Assembly: GCA_002377245.1 (NCBI GenBank)
Contig: DFPL01000310.1
Span: forward strand, 1 to 5,185
DNA length: 5,185 bases
DNA from: Enterobacteriaceae bacterium UBA3516
GTDB taxonomy: Bacteria > Pseudomonadota > Gammaproteobacteria > Enterobacterales > Enterobacteriaceae
Direction of reading: 5' to 3'
Shown here: positions 1 through 5,081 of the stretch, piece by piece
Position numbering within the stretch: the stretch's first letter is position 1
Layout of the letters: the number at the start of each line of letters is the position of its first letter
Program-made: the position numbers and the translations under genes
The notes under the pieces: generated by a model
Seen by the model: the letters and a program-made list of their open reading frames with translations, nothing else
The model's database searches: none
What the model was told of the DNA's origin: nothing

Positions 1-693
1 GAAACCACCGGTATGAACCAAATCGGCGCCCATTACGAAGGGCACAAAATCATTGAGATAGGTGCCGTCGAGGTGATTAACCGTCGACTGACCGGTAACA
101 ACTATCACATCTACCTCAAACCCGACCGCCTGGTTGATCCTGAAGCGTTTGGCGTACACGGTATTGCCGATGAGTTTTTGCTGGATAAACCGGTGTTTGG
201 TGATATCGCTGATGACTTTATTGACTACATCCGTGGTGCCGAACTGGTCATTCATAACGCGTCGTTTGATATCGGCTTTCTGGACTATGAATTCAGTAAA
301 CTTAACCGCGATATTCCTAAGACCAGCAGCTTCTGTAAGGTCACGGACAGCCTTGCACTCGCCCGTAAGATGTTCCCTGGCAAGCGTAACAGTCTTGATG
401 CACTCTGTTCACGCTACGAAATAGACAACAGTAAACGTACGCTGCACGGCGCATTACTCGATTCCCAGATTCTGGCTGATGTCTATCTGCTGATGACCGG
501 CGGACAAACTCTGATGTCCTTTTCCACTGAGAGAGAAGGACAGCAGCAGGGAGATGTTGGTGGAATTCAACGTGTTGTTCGCAAGGCGAGCCAGTTAAAG
601 GTAGTTTTAGCCAGTGATGAGGAGTTGCTGAACCACGAATCGCGTCTTGATCTGGTGCAAAAGAAGGGGGGAAGCTGCCTCTGGCGCGCGTAA
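1..693 (+). CDS. dnaQ: DNA polymerase III epsilon subunit, 3'-5' proofreading exonuclease (5'-partial)
   Basis: This is the proofreading exonuclease of the replicative polymerase core (alpha-epsilon-theta), a cytoplasmic DEDDh nuclease. The frame is open from base 1, which encodes Glu14 in E. coli numbering, so the first 13 residues, including catalytic Asp12, lie outside the window. The ATG at 13 is internal Met18 and not the start. The visible 230 residues plus 13 give 243, the E. coli length. Catalytic residues seen are Glu14, Asp103 (HNASFD), His162 and Asp167 (LHGALLD). The motif QTLMSF at residues 182-187 sits where E. coli has the beta-clamp-binding QTSMAF. The C-terminal segment, which in E. 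coli binds alpha, ends with the conserved ESRLDLVQKKGGSCLWRA. The linker around residues 188-200 is the most diverged part. Identification is near certain; the species is not resolved. Confidence 0.98.
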   Translation, partial: ETTGMNQIGAHYEGHKIIEIGAVEVINRRLTGNNYHIYLKPDRLVDPEAFGVHGIADEFLLDKPVFGDIADDFIDYIRGAELVIHNASFDIGFLDYEFSKLNRDIPKTSSFCKVTDSLALARKMFPGKRNSLDALCSRYEIDNSKRTLHGALLDSQILADVYLLMTGGQTLMSFSTEREGQQQGDVGGIQRVVRKASQLKVVLASDEELLNHESRLDLVQKKGGSCLWRA

Positions 694-768
694 CGCCTTC
701 ACTTTTGTCGAGAAAACGGTCCGTTGGGTTGTTTTTGCAGCAAACGATACAAATCGTCAGAAAAAGCG

Positions 769-797
769 TTGACGGCCCTGAACACAATACGTAATAT
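769..797 (+). promoter_or_regulatory. sigma-70 promoter of tRNA-Asp
   Basis: A -35 box TTGACG (769-774) and a -10 box TAATAT (792-797) are separated by exactly 17 bp. The -10 box is followed by a GC-rich discriminator (GCGCC), as is usual for stringently controlled stable-RNA promoters. Transcription should start near 804-805, about 21 bases before the mature tRNA 5' end. The region just upstream (750-767) is A-rich and could act as an UP element. No terminator is visible between the dnaQ stop and this promoter, so dnaQ transcripts may also read into the tRNA gene. Confidence 0.85.
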
Positions 798-804
798 GCG
801 CCTC

Positions 805-820
805 GTTCCCCAACGGGAAC
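805..820 (+). other. Hairpin in the tRNA-Asp precursor leader
   Basis: GTTCCC (805-810), loop CAAC (811-814) and GGGAAC (815-820) form a perfect 6-bp stem with a 4-base loop. It would lie at the extreme 5' end of the primary transcript and end five bases before the mature tRNA. It is not followed by a T-run, so it is not a terminator. A role in leader stability or RNase P processing is inference only. Confidence 0.5.
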
Positions 821-825
821 ATCGC

Positions 826-902
826 GGAGCGGTAGTTCAGTCGGTTAGAATACCTGCCTGTCACGCAGGGGGTCGCGGGTTCGAGTCCCGTCCGTTCCGC
901 CA
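826..902 (+). tRNA. aspV: tRNA-Asp (anticodon GUC)
   Basis: This 77-base gene forms a complete cloverleaf. The acceptor arms are GGAGCGG (826-832) and CCGTTCC, with one G-U pair. The anticodon stem CCTGC/GCAGG encloses the loop CTGTCAC with anticodon GTC at 860-862. The T arm contains GGTTCGAGTCC, the discriminator base is G, and CCA (900-902) is encoded. The sequence matches my memory of E. coli tRNA-Asp. Its position just downstream of dnaQ corresponds to the E. coli copy named aspV; other tRNA-Asp copies have the same product, so the symbol rests on context. Confidence 0.98.
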
Positions 903-937
903 ACATTTAATTCGGGTGTTTTTAACATCTGATAAGT

Positions 938-977
938 AAAAAAACCGCAACGTTGTAAAACGGATGCGGTTTTTTTT
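938..977 (+). terminator. Rho-independent terminator of tRNA-Asp
   Basis: The arms ACCGCA (944-949) and TGCGGT (965-970) are extended by an A-run on the left and a T-run on the right. An inner stem CGTT/AACG (951-954 and 959-962) closes a GTAA tetraloop. The hairpin runs into eight T residues (970-977), the classic intrinsic terminator form. It lies about 35 bases after the tRNA 3' end. The A-run on the left arm could also allow it to work on the minus strand as a backup behind the permease gene. Confidence 0.92.
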
Positions 978-1001
978 CGTCTGCACGTCAGGTCATAAAA
1001 G

Positions 1002-1029
1002 AAAGCCCGAACTCAAGCCCGGGCTTTTT
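1002..1029 (-). terminator. Bidirectional terminator at the permease 3' end
   Basis: AAAGCCCG (1002-1009) and CGGGCTTT (1020-1027) form a perfect 8-bp stem around a 10-base loop. It begins six bases after the permease stop codon on the minus strand, where it is followed by a T-rich tract (CTTTCTTTTA). On the plus strand it is followed by TTTTTAA, so it can stop traffic from both sides. It is listed as minus because its position fits the permease transcript best. Confidence 0.88.
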
Positions 1030-1034
1030 AACAT

Positions 1035-2507
1035 TTACTCTTTCGCCGTTACGCGGCGTGGTGCAAATCCCTCGCTCACCCCTTCGCGATCGTGACGCGC
1101 AATCCAGCGGTAGCTCACGCCGCCGAGGAACACCCCGATAAACCAGCTGAAATTCGCCACCTCATGCAGTGATGGAATAAAGCTAATGACAAGACACACG
1201 GCGACGGAGGGAATCAGGGCCACCACCGCTTTGGAGTTAATGCCATTTTTGTACCAGTAGCGCCCGGTCGGAGAGACGCTAAACAGATCGTCGACAAACA
1301 CTTTCCCGCGTTTAATCAGGTAAAAATCCGCCAGCAGAATACCGAACAACGGTCCGATAAAAGAGCCCAGCACGTCCAGGGTGTAATGGATCAATTCCGG
1401 TGACTGGAACAGATTCCATGGCGTCAGCAGCACGGAACCCACTGCGGCAATCATCCCACCGGTGCGGAAGCTGATCTTCTGCGGTGAGCAGTTAGAGAAG
1501 TCAAAAGCCGGAGAAACGAAGTTCGCCACGATGTTGATCCCAATAGTCGCAATGATCATAGTCAGCAGACCAATCGCCATGGCCAGACTGTTGCCAACAT
1601 GGCTGACGGTTTCGATAGGATCGGTGATCATCTTGCCGAACAGCGACTGTGTACCTGAAACGATCACCACGGTGACAATAGAGAACAACAGGAAGTTAAA
1701 CGGCAGGCCCCAGCGGTTTCCCCGGCGGATTTCCTGCATGCTTTTACCGTAACGGGAGAAGTCGCCAAAGTTCAGCAGCGGGCCGGAGAAGTAGGAGACC
1801 ACCAGTGCGGTCGCGGTGATCATCTGCCAGGTCTGCTCCCCGGCGGTCAGCTCTTTACTGGCAAGCGTAAATGAGATGCCATCAAAGCCGGTTTGCGAGA
1901 GGATCCACCCCGCCAGCGCCAGCATCACCACGTAGACCGCAGGCCCTGCGACATCAATAAAGCGCTTAATGGCGCTCATCCCATGCCAGAACACCAGCGC
2001 CTGTAAAACCCACATAATCCCAAAGCAAATCCAACCTAAATGCGACAGGCCCAGAAAATGCCCTTCGGTCATCGGCGCTAACGATGGCCAGAATTTCAGC
2101 GCCACCAGCATCAGGGCGTTCGCTGCCAGGTAAGTTTGAATACCGTACCAGGCAAAAGCGATCAGGCCGCGAATGACCGCCGGAATGTTGGCGCCGAATA
2201 CGCCAAAGGCCTGGCGGCAGATAACGGCATAAGGTACGCCTGCCATTTGGCTGGGTTTGGCGACCAGGTTGGCGCACAACTGCACTATGCAAATACCTAA
2301 CAGCAGGCAGATCAGCACCTGCCAACTGGCGAGGCCGAGGGCGAAGAAGCTCGCAGCCACCACGTAACCGCCCATGCTGTGAACATCGGACATCCAGAAA
2401 GAGAAGATGTTGTACCACGTCCAGTTCTGATCCCGCGTAGGAGCCAGGTCGTCGTTGGTGAGCCGGGGGCTGTAGCTGTCTTTATAATTTGGTTCAAGGT
2501 TTGGCAT
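1035..2507 (-). CDS. hpxC: NCS1-family permease, probable allantoin transporter
   Basis: This is an inner-membrane importer of the nucleobase-cation symporter-1 family (Mhp1, PucI, AllP relatives), expected to have 12 membrane helices. From the chosen start it is 490 residues, a normal family length. Seen motifs: FSFWMSDVHSMGGY at about 35-48 (family helix 1), FAWYGIQTY at 118-126 with the W-x3-Q pair (Trp120, Gln124) used by the family for ring binding, GDFSRYG near 248-254, ATIGINIVANFVSPAFD at 320-336, and GPLFGILLADFYLIKRG near 385-401. I chose the ATG at 2507 because GAGGAG lies eight bases upstream; an in-frame ATG at 2564 adds 19 residues without a good ribosome site. It is divergent from a racemase-allantoinase operon, which makes allantoin the likely substrate. 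The symbol follows the K. pneumoniae cluster; specificity for another hydantoin or purine product cannot be excluded. Confidence 0.87.
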   Translation of the reverse strand: MPNLEPNYKDSYSPRLTNDDLAPTRDQNWTWYNIFSFWMSDVHSMGGYVVAASFFALGLASWQVLICLLLGICIVQLCANLVAKPSQMAGVPYAVICRQAFGVFGANIPAVIRGLIAFAWYGIQTYLAANALMLVALKFWPSLAPMTEGHFLGLSHLGWICFGIMWVLQALVFWHGMSAIKRFIDVAGPAVYVVMLALAGWILSQTGFDGISFTLASKELTAGEQTWQMITATALVVSYFSGPLLNFGDFSRYGKSMQEIRRGNRWGLPFNFLLFSIVTVVIVSGTQSLFGKMITDPIETVSHVGNSLAMAIGLLTMIIATIGINIVANFVSPAFDFSNCSPQKISFRTGGMIAAVGSVLLTPWNLFQSPELIHYTLDVLGSFIGPLFGILLADFYLIKRGKVFVDDLFSVSPTGRYWYKNGINSKAVVALIPSVAVCLVISFIPSLHEVANFSWFIGVFLGGVSYRWIARHDREGVSEGFAPRRVTAKE

Positions 2508-2515
2508 GGAATCTG

Positions 2516-2521
2516 CTCCTC
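2516..2521 (-). promoter_or_regulatory. Ribosome binding site deciding the permease start
   Basis: CTCCTC on the plus strand reads GAGGAG on the minus strand, eight bases before the ATG at 2507. It is much stronger than anything before the upstream in-frame ATG codons at 2564, 2555 and 2552. The first 19 codons of the longer reading frame are therefore probably untranslated leader. Confidence 0.85.
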
Positions 2522-2589
2522 TGAATACAGATTGTGACGTTATGTCTGCCATCATGTGTTGCATGAACCAGGCCAGGTTTTAATTTTAT

Positions 2590-2622
2590 GTATACAAAAT
2601 ACTTTAATGTCGTATACAAAAT
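2590..2622. repeat. Paired 11-bp direct repeats, probable HpxS operator
   Basis: GTATACAAAAT occurs at 2590-2600 and again, identical, at 2612-2622. The start-to-start distance is 22 bp, about two helical turns, so both copies face the same side of the DNA. Each copy is built on the palindrome GTATAC; the first has a longer imperfect dyad (TTnTGTATACAnAA). Dyads of this kind suit dimeric FadR-type GntR regulators, and hpxS itself starts 31 bp downstream. Assigning the site to HpxS is inference from position and symmetry. Confidence 0.65.
2603..2608 (+). promoter_or_regulatory. Candidate -10 box for hpxSAB
   Basis: TTTAAT matches the -10 consensus at five of six positions and lies between the two GTATACAAAAT repeats. 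The region 16-18 bp upstream is AT-rich but only a poor -35 match, which would suit an activated or weak promoter. Initiation would fall near 2614-2615, inside the second repeat, so a protein bound to either repeat would be well placed to block RNA polymerase. This remains a weak call on sequence alone. Confidence 0.4.
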
Positions 2623-2639
2623 GATAAGTAAAACGCAAC

Positions 2640-2645
2640 AAAGGA
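2640..2645 (+). promoter_or_regulatory. Ribosome binding site deciding the hpxS start
   Basis: AAAGGA lies eight bases before the ATG at 2654. The in-frame ATG codons further upstream (2588 and 2621) have no comparable site, and the first of them overlaps the operator repeat. This fixes 2654 as the likely start. Confidence 0.82.
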
Positions 2646-2653
2646 ATTTCAGA

Positions 2654-3373
2654 ATGAAGCCACAGACGGGGCTACAGACCCCAGCAGATCTGGAAGACAA
2701 AGAAAATGTCATCTGGCAGTCACTGATGACCGCCATCGTTGAACATCAACTGCCGCCCGGCAGTAAATTACCGGAAGAGGCGCTGGCGGATGTGTTCGGC
2801 GTCAGCCGTACCGGGATTCGCAAGGTACTGACGCGCCTTGCAACGGTGCAAATGGTCACCATCGCGCCCAGACGTGGTGCATTCGTCGCAAAACCTGATA
2901 TTGATGAATCAAAATCTATCTTCTCTACCCGCAAAATGATCGAGTGCGCCAACCTGCCGCAGGTGCTGGCGCATTTACAGCCGCCACATCTGGCGGGCCT
3001 GGAAAAAATCATTGCTCAGGAAGAAGAGGCACATCAGACGCATGACGGTGCCGCCGCCATCCGCCATTCCGCCGCGTTCCACATCCAGTTGCAGGCCATT
3101 TCTGGTAATGCGGTGGTGACCGACATTGTGACCACGCTTGCTCAGCGCTCTTCGCTGGTGATCGCCGCCTGGGGTGCGCCCTGGCAGCAGGGATGCCGCT
3201 GCGACGATCATGACAAACTGATTGAATTACTGCGTAAGAAAGATCTCCCGGCACTCAGCCATGCGCTATCGCATCACTTCGATCATATTGTCTCCAGTCT
3301 CAGTTTTGAGCGCGGGGGCGAGGTCCTTCCCGACTTTACGCGTCTGTTCGGCGCAGCAGGTACACAGTCATGA
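2654..3373 (+). CDS. hpxS: GntR-family regulator of allantoin genes (FadR/FCD type)
   Basis: This is a 239-residue DNA-binding transcription factor. Residues 17-81 form the GntR winged helix: LPPGSKLPEEALADVFGVSR (33-52), recognition helix through TGIRKVLTRL, and wing APRRGAFVAKP (71-81). Residues from about 88 to 220 look like an FCD ligand-binding domain, with FHIQLQAISGN (142-152), His186 and His208 at usual metal-ligand places. The usual Asp three residues before the FH pair appears to be Ser139. The start at 2654 is chosen over an in-frame ATG at 2588 because of AAAGGA at 2640-2645 and because the longer form would translate the operator repeats. The stop overlaps the hpxA start (ATGA). 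In K. pneumoniae, HpxS mediates the response of this gene set to allantoin; a repressor role here is inferred from operator position. Confidence 0.88.
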   Translation: MKPQTGLQTPADLEDKENVIWQSLMTAIVEHQLPPGSKLPEEALADVFGVSRTGIRKVLTRLATVQMVTIAPRRGAFVAKPDIDESKSIFSTRKMIECANLPQVLAHLQPPHLAGLEKIIAQEEEAHQTHDGAAAIRHSAAFHIQLQAISGNAVVTDIVTTLAQRSSLVIAAWGAPWQQGCRCDDHDKLIELLRKKDLPALSHALSHHFDHIVSSLSFERGGEVLPDFTRLFGAAGTQS

Positions 3374-4107
3374 CAGAAATTTGTATACAGGTCATCAATC
3401 CTAATACCAGCCCGGAGATGACCCACACCATCGCCAGCGCGGCCCGCAGCGTTGCCGCACCGGGCACCACCATTCTGGCGAGCTGCCCGAGCCAGGGCGT
3501 GGAATCCATAGAAGGGCACTTCGATGAGGCTGTCGCTGCCATTGGCGTGTTGGAACAAATCAAGTACGGCCAGGCGCAGGGTGCCCAGGGGCACGTCATT
3601 GCCTGCTTTGGCGATCCGGGACTACTGGCCGCCCGCGAGCTGGCAAGCGGACCGGTGGTCGGGATTGCGGAAGCGGCAATGCACGTGGCAACGCTTGTCG
3701 CCACGCGCTTTTCCATTGTCACCACGCTGCCACGGACGGTAATCATCGCCCGTCATTTATTGCAGCAATACGGTTTTGAACACCACTGCGCGGCGCTGCA
3801 TGCGATCGATTTACCGGTGCTGGCGTTAGAAGATGGCACGGGTCTTGCTCAACAAAAGGTACGCGAGCGTTGTATACAAGCCAAACGGGAAGACCATAGC
3901 GGTGCAATTGTGCTCGGTTGCGGTGGAATGGCGAACCTGGCGCAGGAACTGACGCAGGAGCTGGGCATACCGGTGATTGACGGCGTTACGGCGGCGGTGA
4001 AGATGGTGGAATCCCTCGTCGGGCTGGGACTTGGCACCAGCAAATATGGCGACCTCGCGTATCCCAATAAAAAGCCGCTCTCAGGATGCTTCGAAATGCT
4101 GAACTGA
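3370..4107 (+). CDS. hpxA: Allantoin racemase (Asp/Glu-hydantoin racemase superfamily)
   Basis: This 245-residue cytoplasmic enzyme interconverts (R)- and (S)-allantoin with two cysteines as acid and base, needing no cofactor. Both are present where the K. pneumoniae enzyme has them: Cys79 in HVIACFGDPGL and Cys184 in IVLGCGGMANL. Other family marks are INPNTS at 9-14 and PVIDGVTAAVKMVESL near 201-216. The length is normal. The start codon overlaps the hpxS stop in ATGA (3370-3373), which suggests translational coupling; the upstream ribosome site is only moderate (CAGCAGG, about nine bases before ATG). HpxB follows after 29 bp. Allantoinases act on one enantiomer, so the racemase lets racemic environmental allantoin be fully used. 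A broader hydantoin racemase is the main alternative, made unlikely by the neighbours. Confidence 0.93.
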   Translation: MTEICIQVINPNTSPEMTHTIASAARSVAAPGTTILASCPSQGVESIEGHFDEAVAAIGVLEQIKYGQAQGAQGHVIACFGDPGLLAARELASGPVVGIAEAAMHVATLVATRFSIVTTLPRTVIIARHLLQQYGFEHHCAALHAIDLPVLALEDGTGLAQQKVRERCIQAKREDHSGAIVLGCGGMANLAQELTQELGIPVIDGVTAAVKMVESLVGLGLGTSKYGDLAYPNKKPLSGCFEMLN

Positions 4108-4136
4108 AGGCGGCCCCAAAATGAGGTCTAATCAGC

Positions 4137-5081
4137 ATGCATTCAGAGACGGACAAGCCTGTCTGGCACTTTACTGCCAACTACCCGCGCGATTTGGCGG
4201 GGTACGCTGGTCATCCTCCCCATGCGCAGTGGCCTGGCGGTGCGCGCATTGCCGTGCAGTTTGTCCTTAATTTCGAAGAGGGCGGTGAGAATCATGTGTT
4301 ACATGGTGACGCAGGTTCTGAGCAGTTCCTGTCTGATATCATCGGCGCCGCCAGTTATCCGGCGGTCCATATGTCGATGGATTCGCTGTATGAATATGGC
4401 TCGCGCACGGGTTTTTGGCGCATTCATAATGAATTTCAGAAACGTGGTTTGCCGCTGACGGTGTTTGGCGTAGCGATGGCGCTGGCGCGTAACCCCGAGA
4501 TTGTCGCAGCGATCAAAGCGGCAGATTACGATGTGGTCAGCCATGGCTGGCGCTGGATCCACTACCAGGATCTTGATATTCAGACCGAGCGTCAGCACAT
4601 GCAGCAGGCGCTGGAGAGCCTCACCACGCTGTTTGGCAAAGCACCGCTAGGTTGGTACACCGGGCGCGACAGCCCGAATACCCGCAAGCTGGTGGTAGAG
4701 CAGGGCGGCCTGCTGTATGACAGCGACTACTACGGCGACGATCTCCCGTTCTGGACGACAGTCGATAAAAAGCCCCATCTGATTGTGCCCTATACCCTCG
4801 ATGCTAACGATATGCGCTTTGCCACCGCGCAAGGGTTTAACACTGCCGAGCAGTTTTATACCTATCTGAAAGACAGCTTCGATGTGTTGTATGAAGAGGG
4901 GGCGACCGCGCCGAAGATGATGTCGATTGGCATGCACTGTCGGCTGCTGGGGCGACCCGGAAGATTCAGGGCGTTACAGCGTTTTCTTGATTATGTGCAG
5001 GGGCATGAAGGTGTATGGATTTGCCGCCGTCAGGAGATAGCCGAGCACTGGATGAAAGTGCACCCGTATACCACCGAGTGA
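4137..5081 (+). CDS. hpxB: Allantoinase, PuuE type (polysaccharide-deacetylase fold)
   Basis: This 314-residue protein is predicted to hydrolyse allantoin to allantoate. It belongs to the NodB/polysaccharide-deacetylase-like PuuE family, reported to act without added metal, and not to the amidohydrolase-fold AllB family. Seen features: N-terminal YPRDLAGYAGHPPHAQWPGG (16-35), the modified first NodB motif VLNFEEGGE (43-51) with Glu47-Glu48 where deacetylases have Asp-Asp, the second motif SHGWRWIHY (135-143) with His136 and His142, GWYTGRDSPNT (172-182) with Arg177, and SIGMHCRLLGRPGR (263-276) with His267. The ATG at 4137 has TGAGG about ten bases upstream; the ATG at 4121 is out of frame. 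It is the last gene of the hpxSAB unit. Nothing looks truncated. Another ureide or cyclic-amide hydrolase is possible but unlikely given the racemase and permease. Confidence 0.92.
   Translation: MHSETDKPVWHFTANYPRDLAGYAGHPPHAQWPGGARIAVQFVLNFEEGGENHVLHGDAGSEQFLSDIIGAASYPAVHMSMDSLYEYGSRTGFWRIHNEFQKRGLPLTVFGVAMALARNPEIVAAIKAADYDVVSHGWRWIHYQDLDIQTERQHMQQALESLTTLFGKAPLGWYTGRDSPNTRKLVVEQGGLLYDSDYYGDDLPFWTTVDKKPHLIVPYTLDANDMRFATAQGFNTAEQFYTYLKDSFDVLYEEGATAPKMMSIGMHCRLLGRPGRFRALQRFLDYVQGHEGVWICRRQEIAEHWMKVHPYTTE

Larger units (their letters stand above)
2508..2653. promoter_or_regulatory. Divergent hpxC-hpxS control region
   Basis: These 146 bp separate the two start codons and must hold the promoters of both transcripts. 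The stretch 2581-2640 has only 13 G/C bases of 60, far lower than the flanking genes. Dyad elements seen in order: TCATG-N5-CATGA (2552-2566), AACC-a-GGCC-a-GGTT (2566-2579), and two GTATAC-centred repeats (2590-2600 and 2612-2622). On the minus strand TAAAAT (plus positions 2583-2588) could be the permease -10 box, but I find no convincing -35 at normal spacing. I found no match to the NAC pattern ATA-N6-TnGTAT on either strand here, although NAC control would fit a nitrogen pathway. Confidence 0.75.

Noticed and set aside
13..15. ATG at base 13 as the start of dnaQ
   Set aside because: The frame is open to base 1 and encodes Glu-Thr-Thr-Gly, the end of the Exo I motif; the ATG is internal Met18 and the true start is outside the window.
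341..939. Overlapping reading frames across the dnaQ end and the tRNA (minus 341-787, plus 724-939)
   Set aside because: They overlap dnaQ, a clear promoter or the tRNA itself, resemble no known family, and have no good ribosome site.
1966..2418. 150-codon minus-strand frame inside the permease gene
   Set aside because: It is a frame-shadow of hpxC with an Arg/Pro/Gly-rich translation of the kind GC-rich out-of-frame reading gives, and no ribosome site or family resemblance.
2532..2548. Possible CRP site (TGTGA at 2533-2537)
   Set aside because: The second half (GTCTG at the expected position) does not match TCACA, so the dyad is too poor.
2494..2736. 80-codon minus-strand frame spanning the hpxC-hpxS gap
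   Set aside because: It begins inside hpxS, crosses both promoter regions and ends inside hpxC; the hydrophobic stretch comes from AT-rich operator DNA.
4299..4937. Minus-strand frames opposite hpxB
   Set aside because: They lie fully opposite a strongly supported enzyme gene and show no recognisable domain.
5066..5071. Fifth GTATAC, near the hpxB 3' end, as another operator
   Set aside because: Its flanks (CC and CA) do not extend the TGTATACA dyad and it lies at the end of the operon; chance is the simpler explanation.
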